Below are positions 1 through 7,360 of a stretch of DNA of 64,000 nucleotides, in pieces. The stretch's first letter is position 1, and each line of letters begins with the position of its first letter. The DNA lies in NCBI GenBank assembly GCA_036403815.1, contig DASWQH010000054.1, positions 1 through 64,000 on the forward strand, given 5' to 3'. Source of the stretch: JACVRN01 sp036403815 (GTDB lineage Bacteria > Acidobacteriota > Blastocatellia > Pyrinomonadales > Pyrinomonadaceae). The notes under the pieces were generated by a model. The model was not told the origin of the DNA. It was given only the letters and a program-made list of their open reading frames with translations, and did no database searches. Made by a program: the position numbers and the translations under genes.

Positions 1-23
1 CGTGACAACTCTTTCTGGCTCAT
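1..23 (-). CDS. First codons of a transposase gene (partial)
   Basis: An ATG on the minus strand at 21-23 opens a frame reading MSQKELS before the window ends. This start resembles the N-terminus of ISNCY and IS21-type transposases, and it sits directly downstream (minus strand) of the terminal repeats at 91-134. Only seven codons are visible, so the call depends mainly on context. No strong ribosome binding site is seen upstream. Confidence 0.35.
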
Positions 24-141
24 GGGTAGAATGTCGCTCACTTTCTCGCGGCCCCTTTCGTGCTGAAGATCATACTTGAGTAGCACGAAAAGGTGACATT
101 TCAACTTGGGAGAAAGGTGACATTACTACTTGGCGCTAACA
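1..141 (-). mobile_element. End of an insertion sequence (IS21/ISNCY-like), cut by the window edge
   Basis: Two direct repeats sharing the core AGGTGACATT lie at about 91-110 and 115-134, each followed by a similar CTTGG segment, and a third looser copy (GCGACATT on the minus strand) lies close to the start codon of a minus-strand reading frame at position 23. Closely spaced terminal repeats just upstream of a transposase start are typical of IS21-type and some ISNCY-type elements. The outer boundary is probably near 141, where unrelated repeat DNA begins. The rest of the element lies outside the window, so the family cannot be settled. Confidence 0.5.
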
Positions 142-210
142 GAGTCTGAAGTCTGGAGTCTGGAGTCAAAAGAAAGAGCTTCTTGTTTTTGACTCTAGAC
201 TCTAGACTCC
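142..210. repeat. Palindromic intergenic repeat, GAGTCT family (copy 1)
   Basis: The left arm contains tandem GTCTGGA units ending in AGTCAAAA; the right arm begins TTTTTGACTC and continues with tandem TAGACTC units. The arms pair over about 16 bp with one wobble position, separated by a short AGAAAGAGCTTC-type spacer. Better preserved relatives lie at 60749-60842 and 63400-63490. It sits between the IS end and lysS. Confidence 0.75.
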
Positions 211-299
211 CGACTGCTGACTGTGGTTGGCTGATTTGCCTCCGGTGCCGAATGCTTCATATAATCTCGGTTTTCCCTCAAGAGGAGATAGGAAACAAA

Positions 300-2144
300 G
301 TGAGCAGCCCTTTCATAGAAGACAACGATCAAACACGCGTGCGCCGCGAGCACCTGGAAGCCATACGCTGGATTGTCGGCAACGTCTATCCGAACAAGTT
401 CGAGCGCAGCAAGGTGACCGGCTCCGAGGACACCATCACGGCCATCACCGCGAAGTTCAAAGACAAAGAGCCGCACCCGTTGATAGGCACTCGTCCTTCG
501 CAGGAAGAACTCGACCGCATCAACGCAGAGTTGAATCAGATTCCAGTACGCACTAGCGGGCGTATAGCCACGCCGCCGCGCGTCATGGGCAAGGCCGCCT
601 TCGTGCATCTTTCAGACGGCGTCTCGCGCCTACAGATTTACGTGAAGAAGGCGGACGTGCGCGCGGTTAATAACGACACGGACACTTTGATTGATGAAGA
701 AGGCAAGGGCTGGGAGCTATTTAATCTTTTAGATCACGGCGACTTCATAGGCGTCGAGGGCTTTCTCTTCGTCACCAAAACCGGCGAGCTTTCCATACAC
801 GTGCGCGAGTTGCAGTTTCTATCCAAAGCCCTGCTGCCGATGCCCGACAAGCTGCACGGAATCGCAGACCCCGAAATCCGCCAGCGCCAGCGCTACGCAG
901 ACCTGATTGCCGGAAGCCTCAAGGTTAAGACGGACGATGATGCTGAATCGGATGAGCTGACGCCCCGCGAAATCTTCGAGCTTCGCTCGAAGGTGATACG
1001 CGAAATGCGCCGCTTCCTTGACGACCACGGCTACATCGAGGTCGAAACGCCCATGCTCACGCCGCTCGCAACCGGCGCAGCCGCGAAACCGTTTGAAACT
1101 TATCACAACGCGCTCGGCATCCCTCTCTTTGCCCGCATCGCGCCCGAACTCTACCTGAAGCGCCTGCTTGTTGGCGGCTTTGAAAAAGTCTACGAGCTTA
1201 ACCGCAACTTCCGCAATGAAGGCATAGGCTATCGCTGGAGTCCAGAATTCACCATGCTTGAATTCTACTGCGCCTACATGGACTCGAACGGGATGATGGA
1301 TTTCTGTGAGGAAATGCTGCGCACCGTAGTGGAGAAAGTCTGCGGCAACATGTTCGTCCGGCGCGGCACAGGACTGATAGAGTTTCTGCATGGCTTCGCA
1401 AGGCTTACCATGAAACAGGCGATTGCCGAAGCATGGACGCAGAACCCTTTCAGCGAGCTGCTGAATCAGGAGATAACGGAAGAGTGGCTGGACGACCCCG
1501 TCAACGCGCTTACTCTAGCCTCTTTTCTGCGTCAGGCATCGGCGGAAAATTCTCTAGCGGAGGAAGATTCTGAAGGGGAAACTTCGGGGATGGAGCGCGA
1601 CGCCGATACGATGGAAGAATTATGGCAGCGCGCCGAAGAAGAGGCCGTGCGCATAATGGAAACTGCGGGCGAGGCTGTGGACAATCTGGTCGGCCAAAGG
1701 ATTGCTGAGATTTTCGAGATACTCGTCGAGCCTTCACTGAACCAGCCGACTTTCATCACGGACTTTCCCAAGCCCATCTCGCCTCTATCGAAAGCTTCGC
1801 CATTTGACCCGACCGTCGCCGAGCGCTTCGAGCTTTACGTCTCCGGCATGGAGATAGCCAACGGCTTCTCGGAGTTGAACGACCCCGTTGAGCAGCGCGA
1901 GCGGTTTCTTGAACAGATGCAGCAGAGGGAGCGCGGCGATGAAGAGGCTATGGTGCTGGACGAGGATTACATACGGGCGCTTTCCTACGGGATGCCGCCT
2001 GCCGCCGGAATCGGCATCGGCATTGACCGCCTCGTCATGATTCTCACCAACAAGCACACCATACGCGAGGTGATTCTCTTCCCGCACATGCGACCCGAAC
2101 GCAAGGTACGGGAGAGCGAGGAAGAGATACAGGAAGAAGGGTAG
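300..2144 (+). CDS. lysS: Lysyl-tRNA synthetase, class II, with an acidic insertion
   Basis: Charges tRNA-Lys with lysine in the cytoplasm. The start is taken as GTG at 300 because AGGAGA lies at 283-288, while the 39 in-frame codons upstream run through repeat DNA and resemble no known family. The N-terminal OB-fold anticodon-binding domain covers roughly residues 60-165. The class II core follows: the motif 1 region with VETPMLTP, motif 2 with FRNEG, and motif 3 with GIGIGIDRLVM close to the C-terminus. The protein is 614 aa; bacterial LysRS is usually about 500. Extra length comes from a roughly 15-residue acidic stretch before motif 1 and a roughly 50-residue Glu-rich insertion between motifs 2 and 3. 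The TAG stop is also the first triplet of the palindrome at 2142-2219. It converges with the M13 peptidase gene. Function is highly likely; the role of the insertion is unknown. Confidence 0.96.
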   Translation: MSSPFIEDNDQTRVRREHLEAIRWIVGNVYPNKFERSKVTGSEDTITAITAKFKDKEPHPLIGTRPSQEELDRINAELNQIPVRTSGRIATPPRVMGKAAFVHLSDGVSRLQIYVKKADVRAVNNDTDTLIDEEGKGWELFNLLDHGDFIGVEGFLFVTKTGELSIHVRELQFLSKALLPMPDKLHGIADPEIRQRQRYADLIAGSLKVKTDDDAESDELTPREIFELRSKVIREMRRFLDDHGYIEVETPMLTPLATGAAAKPFETYHNALGIPLFARIAPELYLKRLLVGGFEKVYELNRNFRNEGIGYRWSPEFTMLEFYCAYMDSNGMMDFCEEMLRTVVEKVCGNMFVRRGTGLIEFLHGFARLTMKQAIAEAWTQNPFSELLNQEITEEWLDDPVNALTLASFLRQASAENSLAEEDSEGETSGMERDADTMEELWQRAEEEAVRIMETAGEAVDNLVGQRIAEIFEILVEPSLNQPTFITDFPKPISPLSKASPFDPTVAERFELYVSGMEIANGFSELNDPVEQRERFLEQMQQRERGDEEAMVLDEDYIRALSYGMPPAAGIGIGIDRLVMILTNKHTIREVILFPHMRPERKVRESEEEIQEEG

Positions 2145-2219
2145 CCCCTGAAAGGGGCGGAAGATTTTAGCCCACGGCTTACGCCGTGGGCTAAAATCTT
2201 CCGCCCCTTTCAGGGGCTA
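2142..2219. repeat. Perfect 37-bp inverted repeat between convergent genes (AGCCCCT family)
   Basis: The arms 2142-2178 and 2183-2219 are exact reverse complements around a TTAC loop. Each arm joins a small hairpin (AGCCCCTGAAAGGGGC type) to a CCCACGGC block. The first three bases are the lysS stop codon. It could act as a bidirectional terminator between lysS and the M13 peptidase, but there is no T-run after either arm. A larger relative lies at 4430-4636. Confidence 0.9.
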
Positions 2220-2252
2220 AGAAGATGGTCTGCTCATGCCAGTCTCACGCTT

Positions 2253-4307
2253 CTACCAAATCTGGCAGCGGTCTTCGCGCACCATCGCGTCGCCCTTCTT
2301 GCACTGGAAGGCTTGCTGGAAGGTGGGCATATTCGAGAGCGGCCCGTTGACGCGGAAGCGCGGGAGCGGGTGCGGGTCTATGTTGACCAGCAGACGCTCG
2401 AATTCGGGGCGCGAGTTCGTAGCCCAGACCTGTGCATAGCCAAGGAAGAAACGCTGCTCCGGCGTGAAGCCGTCAATGGCGGGCGGTCTGGGTTTGCCTT
2501 CTAAGGATTTCTGGAATGCGGCGTAGGCAATGGTCAGACCGCCCAGGTCTGCGATTGATTCGCCCGCGACCAGCTCGCCTTTCTCATGCAGGTTGTCCTT
2601 TTCGTCAACGACGAAGGAGCTGAACTGGTTAATGACGCATTGTGCGCGTCCCTGGAAATTCTTGAGGTCTGTGTCAGCCCACCAGTTCTTCAGGTTTCCT
2701 TCGGCGTCGAACTTCGCGCCCTGATCGTCGAAGCCGTGCGTCATTTCGTGGCCTATGACCGCGCCGATAGCGCCGTAATTAATCGCGTCGTCGGCTTCGG
2801 CGTTGAAGAACGGCGGCTGAAGGATGCCCGCAGGGAAAACAATCTCGTTCATAGAAGGATTGTAGTAAGCGTTGACGGTCGGAGGCGACATGCCCCACTC
2901 TGTGCGGTCAACGGGCTTACCGATTTTGTTCAAGTCTCGCCGTGCCTCGAAGTTGATGGCGCGGAAGCGGTTCGTCAGGAACGAGCCGCGATCAACTTCA
3001 AGCGCGGAATAGTCGCGCCATTTGTCAGGATAGCCAATCTTGCGCACGAACGCCGCGAGTTTGGTGACGGCCTGCTTGCGCGTCGCCTCGCTCATCCAGC
3101 TCAGTGTTCCTATATCTTCACGCAGCGCAGCGATGAGGTTGCCGACCAGCTCCGCCATGCGCGCTTTCGATTGCGGTGTAAAGGCTACCTTGACGTACTC
3201 CTCGCCGAGCGCTTCGCCCATCGCTCGATCCGTGCTGGACACGCAGCGCTTCCAACGCGGCAGGTTCTCCTGTGTGCCCGTCAACGTGCGACCCTTGAAG
3301 TTGAAGTCTTCGTCAACGAACTTCGCTGAGAGAGCCGAGGCCGCAGAGTTAATCAGATGCCAGCGCAGGTATGTCTTCCAGTCCGCGAGCGGCACAGCGG
3401 TCAACTGTTTGTCGGCCTCTTTGAAGAAATCCGGTTGCCCTACGTTAACCTCAGTTATCTGTGTTGCACCGATGCGCTTGAAATAGTCTTCCCAGGAAAA
3501 ATTCGGCGTCAGTTCTTTCAACTGCGCGAGCGTCATTTTGTGATAGACGTTCTCAGGCTTGCGCCGCTCCACTCTGGTCATAGAGGCACGGGCTAACGTG
3601 GTCTCTATTCCCAGAACGGTCTGCGCTGCGGCCTGTGCAGCTTGCGCATCATCGCCCATCAATTCAAACATCTTCGCCACGTGCTTGACGTACTGGTCGC
3701 GCAGCGTTTTAGACTTCTCGTCGTCCTTCAAATAATAGTCGCGATCAGGCAATCCAAGCCCACCCTGCCCGGCTGAGCCTATGACTTTCGTGCTGTCTTT
3801 GAAATCCTGATCCGAGCCGAAGCGGAAGAGCGCGTTGACGCCATACCCGTGCAGGCGCGCGATCTCAGCTTGCAGGTCTTTCGCGTCGCTCATCTTGTTT
3901 ATCAACTCAAGCTCTGGCATCAGCGGCTTGGTGCCTTCCGCTTCTATCTTCTGTTCGTCCATGCAGCTTGCGTAGAAGTTGCCGAGCTTCTGCGCGCTGC
4001 TCCCCTTCGCGGCGCTTGTGTTCTTCGCATCAGCTTCCAGAATCCCACGCAGGGTTTCGCGGTTCTTCTCATCAACTATATTGGCAGAACCCCACGAAGG
4101 ATAGGCTGCGGGAATCGGGTTCTTCTTCATCCACCCGCCGCTGGCATAGCGGTAAAAGTCCTGGCAAGCGGGCACGGACGTATCCATGTTCGACACATCC
4201 AGCCCTTTAGATGGAGTGGCAGCCTCGCCGCTCCAATGTATAGTCATCACAAGAGCCATGAGCACGAAGGCCGTGCTCCAGAGTAGTCTTGATTTGAAGA
4301 GACGCAT
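2253..4307 (-). CDS. Secreted M13-family zinc metallopeptidase (neprilysin/PepO-like)
   Basis: Predicted zinc endopeptidase acting outside the cytoplasmic membrane on peptides. Residues 1-29 form a signal peptide (basic start, hydrophobic core, small residues before the mature part). The zinc site HEMTH is at residues 520-524, and the third ligand lies in GESIADLGG about 60 residues later. The C-terminus CKKGDAMVREDRCQIW matches the CxxW-type ending of the family. At 684 aa it has the usual M13 length and covers both the peptidase M13 N-terminal and C-terminal domains. AGAGGTAA precedes the ATG at a suitable distance. It stands alone, flanked by palindromic repeats on both sides, with no visible link to the polysaccharide genes. 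The physiological substrate cannot be read from the sequence. Confidence 0.93.
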   Translation of the reverse strand: MRLFKSRLLWSTAFVLMALVMTIHWSGEAATPSKGLDVSNMDTSVPACQDFYRYASGGWMKKNPIPAAYPSWGSANIVDEKNRETLRGILEADAKNTSAAKGSSAQKLGNFYASCMDEQKIEAEGTKPLMPELELINKMSDAKDLQAEIARLHGYGVNALFRFGSDQDFKDSTKVIGSAGQGGLGLPDRDYYLKDDEKSKTLRDQYVKHVAKMFELMGDDAQAAQAAAQTVLGIETTLARASMTRVERRKPENVYHKMTLAQLKELTPNFSWEDYFKRIGATQITEVNVGQPDFFKEADKQLTAVPLADWKTYLRWHLINSAASALSAKFVDEDFNFKGRTLTGTQENLPRWKRCVSSTDRAMGEALGEEYVKVAFTPQSKARMAELVGNLIAALREDIGTLSWMSEATRKQAVTKLAAFVRKIGYPDKWRDYSALEVDRGSFLTNRFRAINFEARRDLNKIGKPVDRTEWGMSPPTVNAYYNPSMNEIVFPAGILQPPFFNAEADDAINYGAIGAVIGHEMTHGFDDQGAKFDAEGNLKNWWADTDLKNFQGRAQCVINQFSSFVVDEKDNLHEKGELVAGESIADLGGLTIAYAAFQKSLEGKPRPPAIDGFTPEQRFFLGYAQVWATNSRPEFERLLVNIDPHPLPRFRVNGPLSNMPTFQQAFQCKKGDAMVREDRCQIW

Positions 4308-4429
4308 AGGTAGTTACCTCTCTATAAAGATTCAATTGTGGCTTTAAGAGCGGGGGTGATAAAGCTTACAAAAATTCCAAGGAGTGCCGCTATCTTACCA
4401 GCAAGGAAGGCAAAAGGAAAAAGGAATGA

Positions 4430-4636
4430 TAGCCCCTGAAAGGGGCGGAAGAATGTAGCCCACGGCGTGAGCCGTGGGAGTCAAACACATATAAGAAATA
4501 GTAGCCCCTGTAAGGGGCGAAAGATTATTAACACAGAATTTCTTTCGCCCCTTACAGGGGCTGCTCATTTTGATTTGCTGTTCTATACCCACGGCTCACG
4601 CCGTGGGCTACAGTCTATCGCCCCTTTCAGGGGCTA
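4430..4636. repeat. Composite palindrome, AGCCCCT/CCCACGGC family
   Basis: The outer arms begin TAGCCCCTGAAAGGGGC at 4430 and end with the complement at 4636. Inside are hairpins built on CCCACGGCGTGAGCCGTGGG (left) and CCCACGGCTCACGCCGTGGG (right), and a central inverted pair of AGCCCCTGTAAGGGGC blocks. Both local hairpins and the long-range arms are self-complementary. It fills most of the gap between the M13 peptidase and the Ycf48-like gene. The remaining 4308-4429 is A-rich and shows no gene; it presumably contains the M13 promoter. Confidence 0.88.
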
Positions 4637-4662
4637 AGAGGATGATTCATGCCGAGTTCACG

Positions 4663-5742
4663 TTATTTGAGGGTTGGCGCTTTCGTGCCGCTGTCTTTGC
4701 GCGTGTAGGAAAGGATTGTGCCGCCGAAGCCTACAGCCCATGCCCTGTCCTGTCCGACGAAGAAGATGCGTTCGAGAGGATGCGTAGTGCCGCTTGGCAT
4801 GACTGTCCAGTGAATGCCGCTGTCTTTCGTATACAGCAGCACGCCGTCTGCTCCCACAGCCCAGCCTTCGGATGCGTTCAGGAACTTCACGTCGGCCAGG
4901 TCGGATTGCACGGGAGACTTTTGCGAGCGCCAGGTGCGCCCGCCATCCAGGGTCATGAAGATGCGCCCGTCGGAGCCTACAGCCCAGCCTATGCGCTGCT
5001 CTACGAACGAGACGGCGGTAAAGCGCACATCGCGAGCGTCCACCAATCCGGCGCGCCACGTTTCACCCCCGTCGTAGGTCTGCAAGATAGTCGAGCGCGC
5101 ACCCACTAGCCAGCCGTGGTCTCTATCCAGGAATGTTCCGCCCAGCAGCAGATAACGCGTAGGCGAAGGACGCCTTGACCAACTGGTGCCTCCGTCTCGC
5201 GTCGAGTACAAAGCGCCGCCTTCACCGAAAGCCCATGCACGCCCGCCCTCCGTGAAGATGGCACGCACCAGGCGCGCGTCCGCTTCGGCCAGATTTATAC
5301 GCTGCCACGCAACGCCTGCGTCCGCAGTCTTCATAAGGTATGTGCGCTGCTCGTCTTTCGTTCTGAGCTTGTAGATGTCGCGCTCGCATACTATCCATCC
5401 CGTTTTTTCATCCGAGAAATAGATGTCGCGTATAGAGTCTTCGGTCGGGCGACGAGCCACAGCCCGCCACGTCTCTCCGCCGTCCACTGTCTCAAGCAGC
5501 GTCCCGTTGCTTCCGGCGACCCAGCCACGACGCTCGTTCAAAAAGTAGACAGCATGCAGCCACGCCATAGTGCCCGATGGCTGCTGCGTCCACACGGCGC
5601 TCGCCGCGTGTGAAAATAGAAGAAGCAGGCAAAGAGACGCAATGACGCGTGAAGAAGAGTTGCGGTTAAGAAGAAAGATGAGACTATTTTTTTTCGCGCC
5701 GCCCGCTCGAAGAATTGTTCGTGTGATTATTTCCTTTAGCAT
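4663..5742 (-). CDS. Exported Ycf48/BNR-type beta-propeller repeat protein
   Basis: The mature part is made of about seven repeats containing G-W-x-V or A-W-A-V segments and the asp-box-like signature DGGETW / DGGRTW / DGGTSW, spaced 40-50 residues apart. This is the pattern of Ycf48/Hcf136-like and sialidase-type (BNR) propellers, which act as assembly factors or binding scaffolds, here outside the cytoplasmic membrane. A hydrophobic stretch at residues 34-50 (ASLCLLLLFSHAASA) looks like a signal peptide, so the true start may be about 20-30 codons downstream of the ATG used here. No catalytic residues are recognisable. Neighbours are a palindromic repeat on one side and an XRE regulator 55 bp upstream on the same strand. 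The partner or ligand is unknown. Confidence 0.75.
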   Translation of the reverse strand: MLKEIITRTILRAGGAKKNSLIFLLNRNSSSRVIASLCLLLLFSHAASAVWTQQPSGTMAWLHAVYFLNERRGWVAGSNGTLLETVDGGETWRAVARRPTEDSIRDIYFSDEKTGWIVCERDIYKLRTKDEQRTYLMKTADAGVAWQRINLAEADARLVRAIFTEGGRAWAFGEGGALYSTRDGGTSWSRRPSPTRYLLLGGTFLDRDHGWLVGARSTILQTYDGGETWRAGLVDARDVRFTAVSFVEQRIGWAVGSDGRIFMTLDGGRTWRSQKSPVQSDLADVKFLNASEGWAVGADGVLLYTKDSGIHWTVMPSGTTHPLERIFFVGQDRAWAVGFGGTILSYTRKDSGTKAPTLK

Positions 5743-5797
5743 CCGGAGCGTCCCCCTTTTCTCTGCCCTTTAATCCTCGGTCTTCATCCACAGGCTT

Positions 5798-6226
5798 TTA
5801 CTTCTCAGTCCGGCGGCGTGTGGCGCTCAGGTGGCGCAGTAGCATCAGCGCGGGCGAGACATCGCGTCCCAGTGTGTAAGCCTGCTGCGCGGCGGTCATA
5901 ATTGAATTGACGGGTTCGGGCGCGGTTTCCCGCCCGTTACAGCGCGAGCAGACGTTGTTGCCGTAGAGCTTCAACAGGAGCACGTGCGCGTCCCGCTTGT
6001 CCAGAAGAGAGAGAATCTCTTCGGGCGGAATCCGTAGCCCGTCCGCCAGGCGCAGGGCGCTTTCGAGATTGATTGTCGTGATGACTCCGCTCTGCAATTT
6101 GGAGAGCAACCCTTGATCGAAACCTGTGCGGCGACAAAAATCCACCTGCTTAAGCCCAAGCTCGCTTAATCTGTTCGTGATGAGTTGCGATAGCGGCGTC
6201 ACGGCCTGCACATCTCTCTTTACCAT
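5798..6226 (-). CDS. XRE-family helix-turn-helix regulator with a CxxC pair
   Basis: Residues 12-70 form a Cro/C1-type DNA-binding domain: LGLKQVDFCRRTGFDQGLLSKLQSG matches helices 2 and 3, and the next helix includes LADGLRIPPEEIL. The C-terminal 70 residues contain CSRC, which could bind metal or form a disulfide, and no standard ligand domain. It is the last gene before the exopolysaccharide operon ends and is transcribed in the same direction, but a palindromic repeat lies between it and the SLBB gene, so it may have its own promoter. It could control the polysaccharide genes; that is inference from position only. Confidence 0.82.
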   Translation of the reverse strand: MVKRDVQAVTPLSQLITNRLSELGLKQVDFCRRTGFDQGLLSKLQSGVITTINLESALRLADGLRIPPEEILSLLDKRDAHVLLLKLYGNNVCSRCNGRETAPEPVNSIMTAAQQAYTLGRDVSPALMLLRHLSATRRRTEK

Positions 6227-6293
6227 AAGGGGTGCGCCTTTCGTTTAGAGCCTTGAGGCAGAGCTTGAAGAGCGCGAGGAATAGGAAAAAGAA

Positions 6294-6363
6294 GAGGTCA
6301 GAGGCTAGAGGTTAGCAGTTGAGTCTTTTCCTACTAGCCTCTGACCTCTAGCCTCTGACCTCT
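6294..6363. repeat. Palindromic repeat, GAGGTCAGAGGCTAG family
   Basis: The left arm is GAGGTCAGAGGCTAGAGGTT and the right arm runs through CTAGCCTCTGACCTC with an extra tandem copy of CTAGCCTCTGACCTC beyond it. The loop is about 20 nt. It lies three bases from the stop codon of the SLBB export gene, between that gene and the XRE regulator. The organisation (tandem short units in each arm) is the same as in the GAGTCT family, but the sequence differs. Confidence 0.75.
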
Positions 6364-6366
6364 GTC

Positions 6367-7299
6367 TTAAAAGGGTAAGCCGAAGATGCGAGAGAAGGAT
6401 AAGATAGACGTGAAGCTCATCAGGGTCTGGAACGTCTTCAAACGATTGCCGGGGACGATGACCTGATCGCCTGGGCTAAGATAATCCATCTCTTTGGCCT
6501 GTCCCTTTTCGATTGCCGCGAGGTTGACGAGCTTCGGATAAAGCGTGCCGTCCGCCTTGCGGCGAAGAATAATTATCTTCTTTTTGTCGCCGGTATTGAG
6601 CACGCCGCCCGCTTCCGCTATGGCCTCCATGACGCTCACGCGGCGCGTCATAATCATAACGCCCGGCTTGCCCACGTCGCCGAGCACGCTGTAGCGCGCC
6701 GACATGGCCTTGTCCAGATAGACCGTGACCTGCGGGTCGATGATGTATTCGTCCAGCTTTTTCTGAATCTCTTCCTGAACCTGCTGAGTGGTCTTGCCTA
6801 CGACGCGCACGCCTTCAGGGATGAGAAAAAAGCTGATGCGGCCATCTGGCGGAACCGTGATGCCGGTCTTTGAATAGCGCGGCTGGTTGAAGACTTCAAC
6901 CGAGATGACATCTTCAGGGCCGAGCCTGTAGCTCTTCAGATAGTTGTTGTAATAAGGAACTATCGCTGCCTCTTCTTCGGACAACTGCTCGCTTCGGCCT
7001 GCCTGCACTTCGGCTGGCACACCGACAGCGGGCGCGGGCTTATCAGTCTGTACGGCAGCGGGCGCTGTAGTCGTTTTCGGCGCGCCTTGCGCGTCCCCTT
7101 TCTGCGCGTCCTTGTCCTTATTGTCCTTCGCATCCTGCCCTAAGTTTTTGTCAGTCGTCCCTGAAGGCTTCTCTTTTTCGCCCTGCTGTGGCAGCGGCTG
7201 CTGCTCCGCCGTGCCCTGTTGCGCGAAAGCCATGACGGACGACGCTGCCAAAACTATTGCGAGCGCGATTGGCTTCAAGACTCCATTTATCCTCATCAC
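6367..7299 (-). CDS. Polysaccharide export protein with SLBB domain (Wza/EpsA-like)
   Basis: Periplasmic or outer-membrane part of the exopolysaccharide export channel. A signal peptide covers residues 1-26. Residues 27-110 are a low-complexity Gln/Lys/Asp/Ala-rich linker. A poly-export (PF02563-type) domain begins near YRLGPEDVISVEVF (about residue 130), followed by an SLBB domain (SARYSVLGDVGKPGVM onward, about 205-285). The C-terminal 25 residues are hydrophobic. No lipobox Cys is seen in the signal peptide, unlike classical Wza. It lies 61 bp downstream of the glycosylphosphotransferase gene and is the last gene of the run starting at the exosortase. Family assignment is strong; whether it forms the outer-membrane pore by itself is not clear. 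Confidence 0.92.
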   Translation of the reverse strand: MMRINGVLKPIALAIVLAASSVMAFAQQGTAEQQPLPQQGEKEKPSGTTDKNLGQDAKDNKDKDAQKGDAQGAPKTTTAPAAVQTDKPAPAVGVPAEVQAGRSEQLSEEEAAIVPYYNNYLKSYRLGPEDVISVEVFNQPRYSKTGITVPPDGRISFFLIPEGVRVVGKTTQQVQEEIQKKLDEYIIDPQVTVYLDKAMSARYSVLGDVGKPGVMIMTRRVSVMEAIAEAGGVLNTGDKKKIIILRRKADGTLYPKLVNLAAIEKGQAKEMDYLSPGDQVIVPGNRLKTFQTLMSFTSILSFSRIFGLPF

Positions 7300-7360
7300 A
7301 TCAACCTCCTGAAGAACAGCTTCTTCCCTGCTCCTGTTAACAATGCAAAGCGCTAACCAT

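Noticed and set aside
2586..3329. Long plus-strand frame opposite the M13 peptidase gene
   Set aside because: It is the antisense shadow of a well-supported gene; its translation has no domain and no ribosome binding site.
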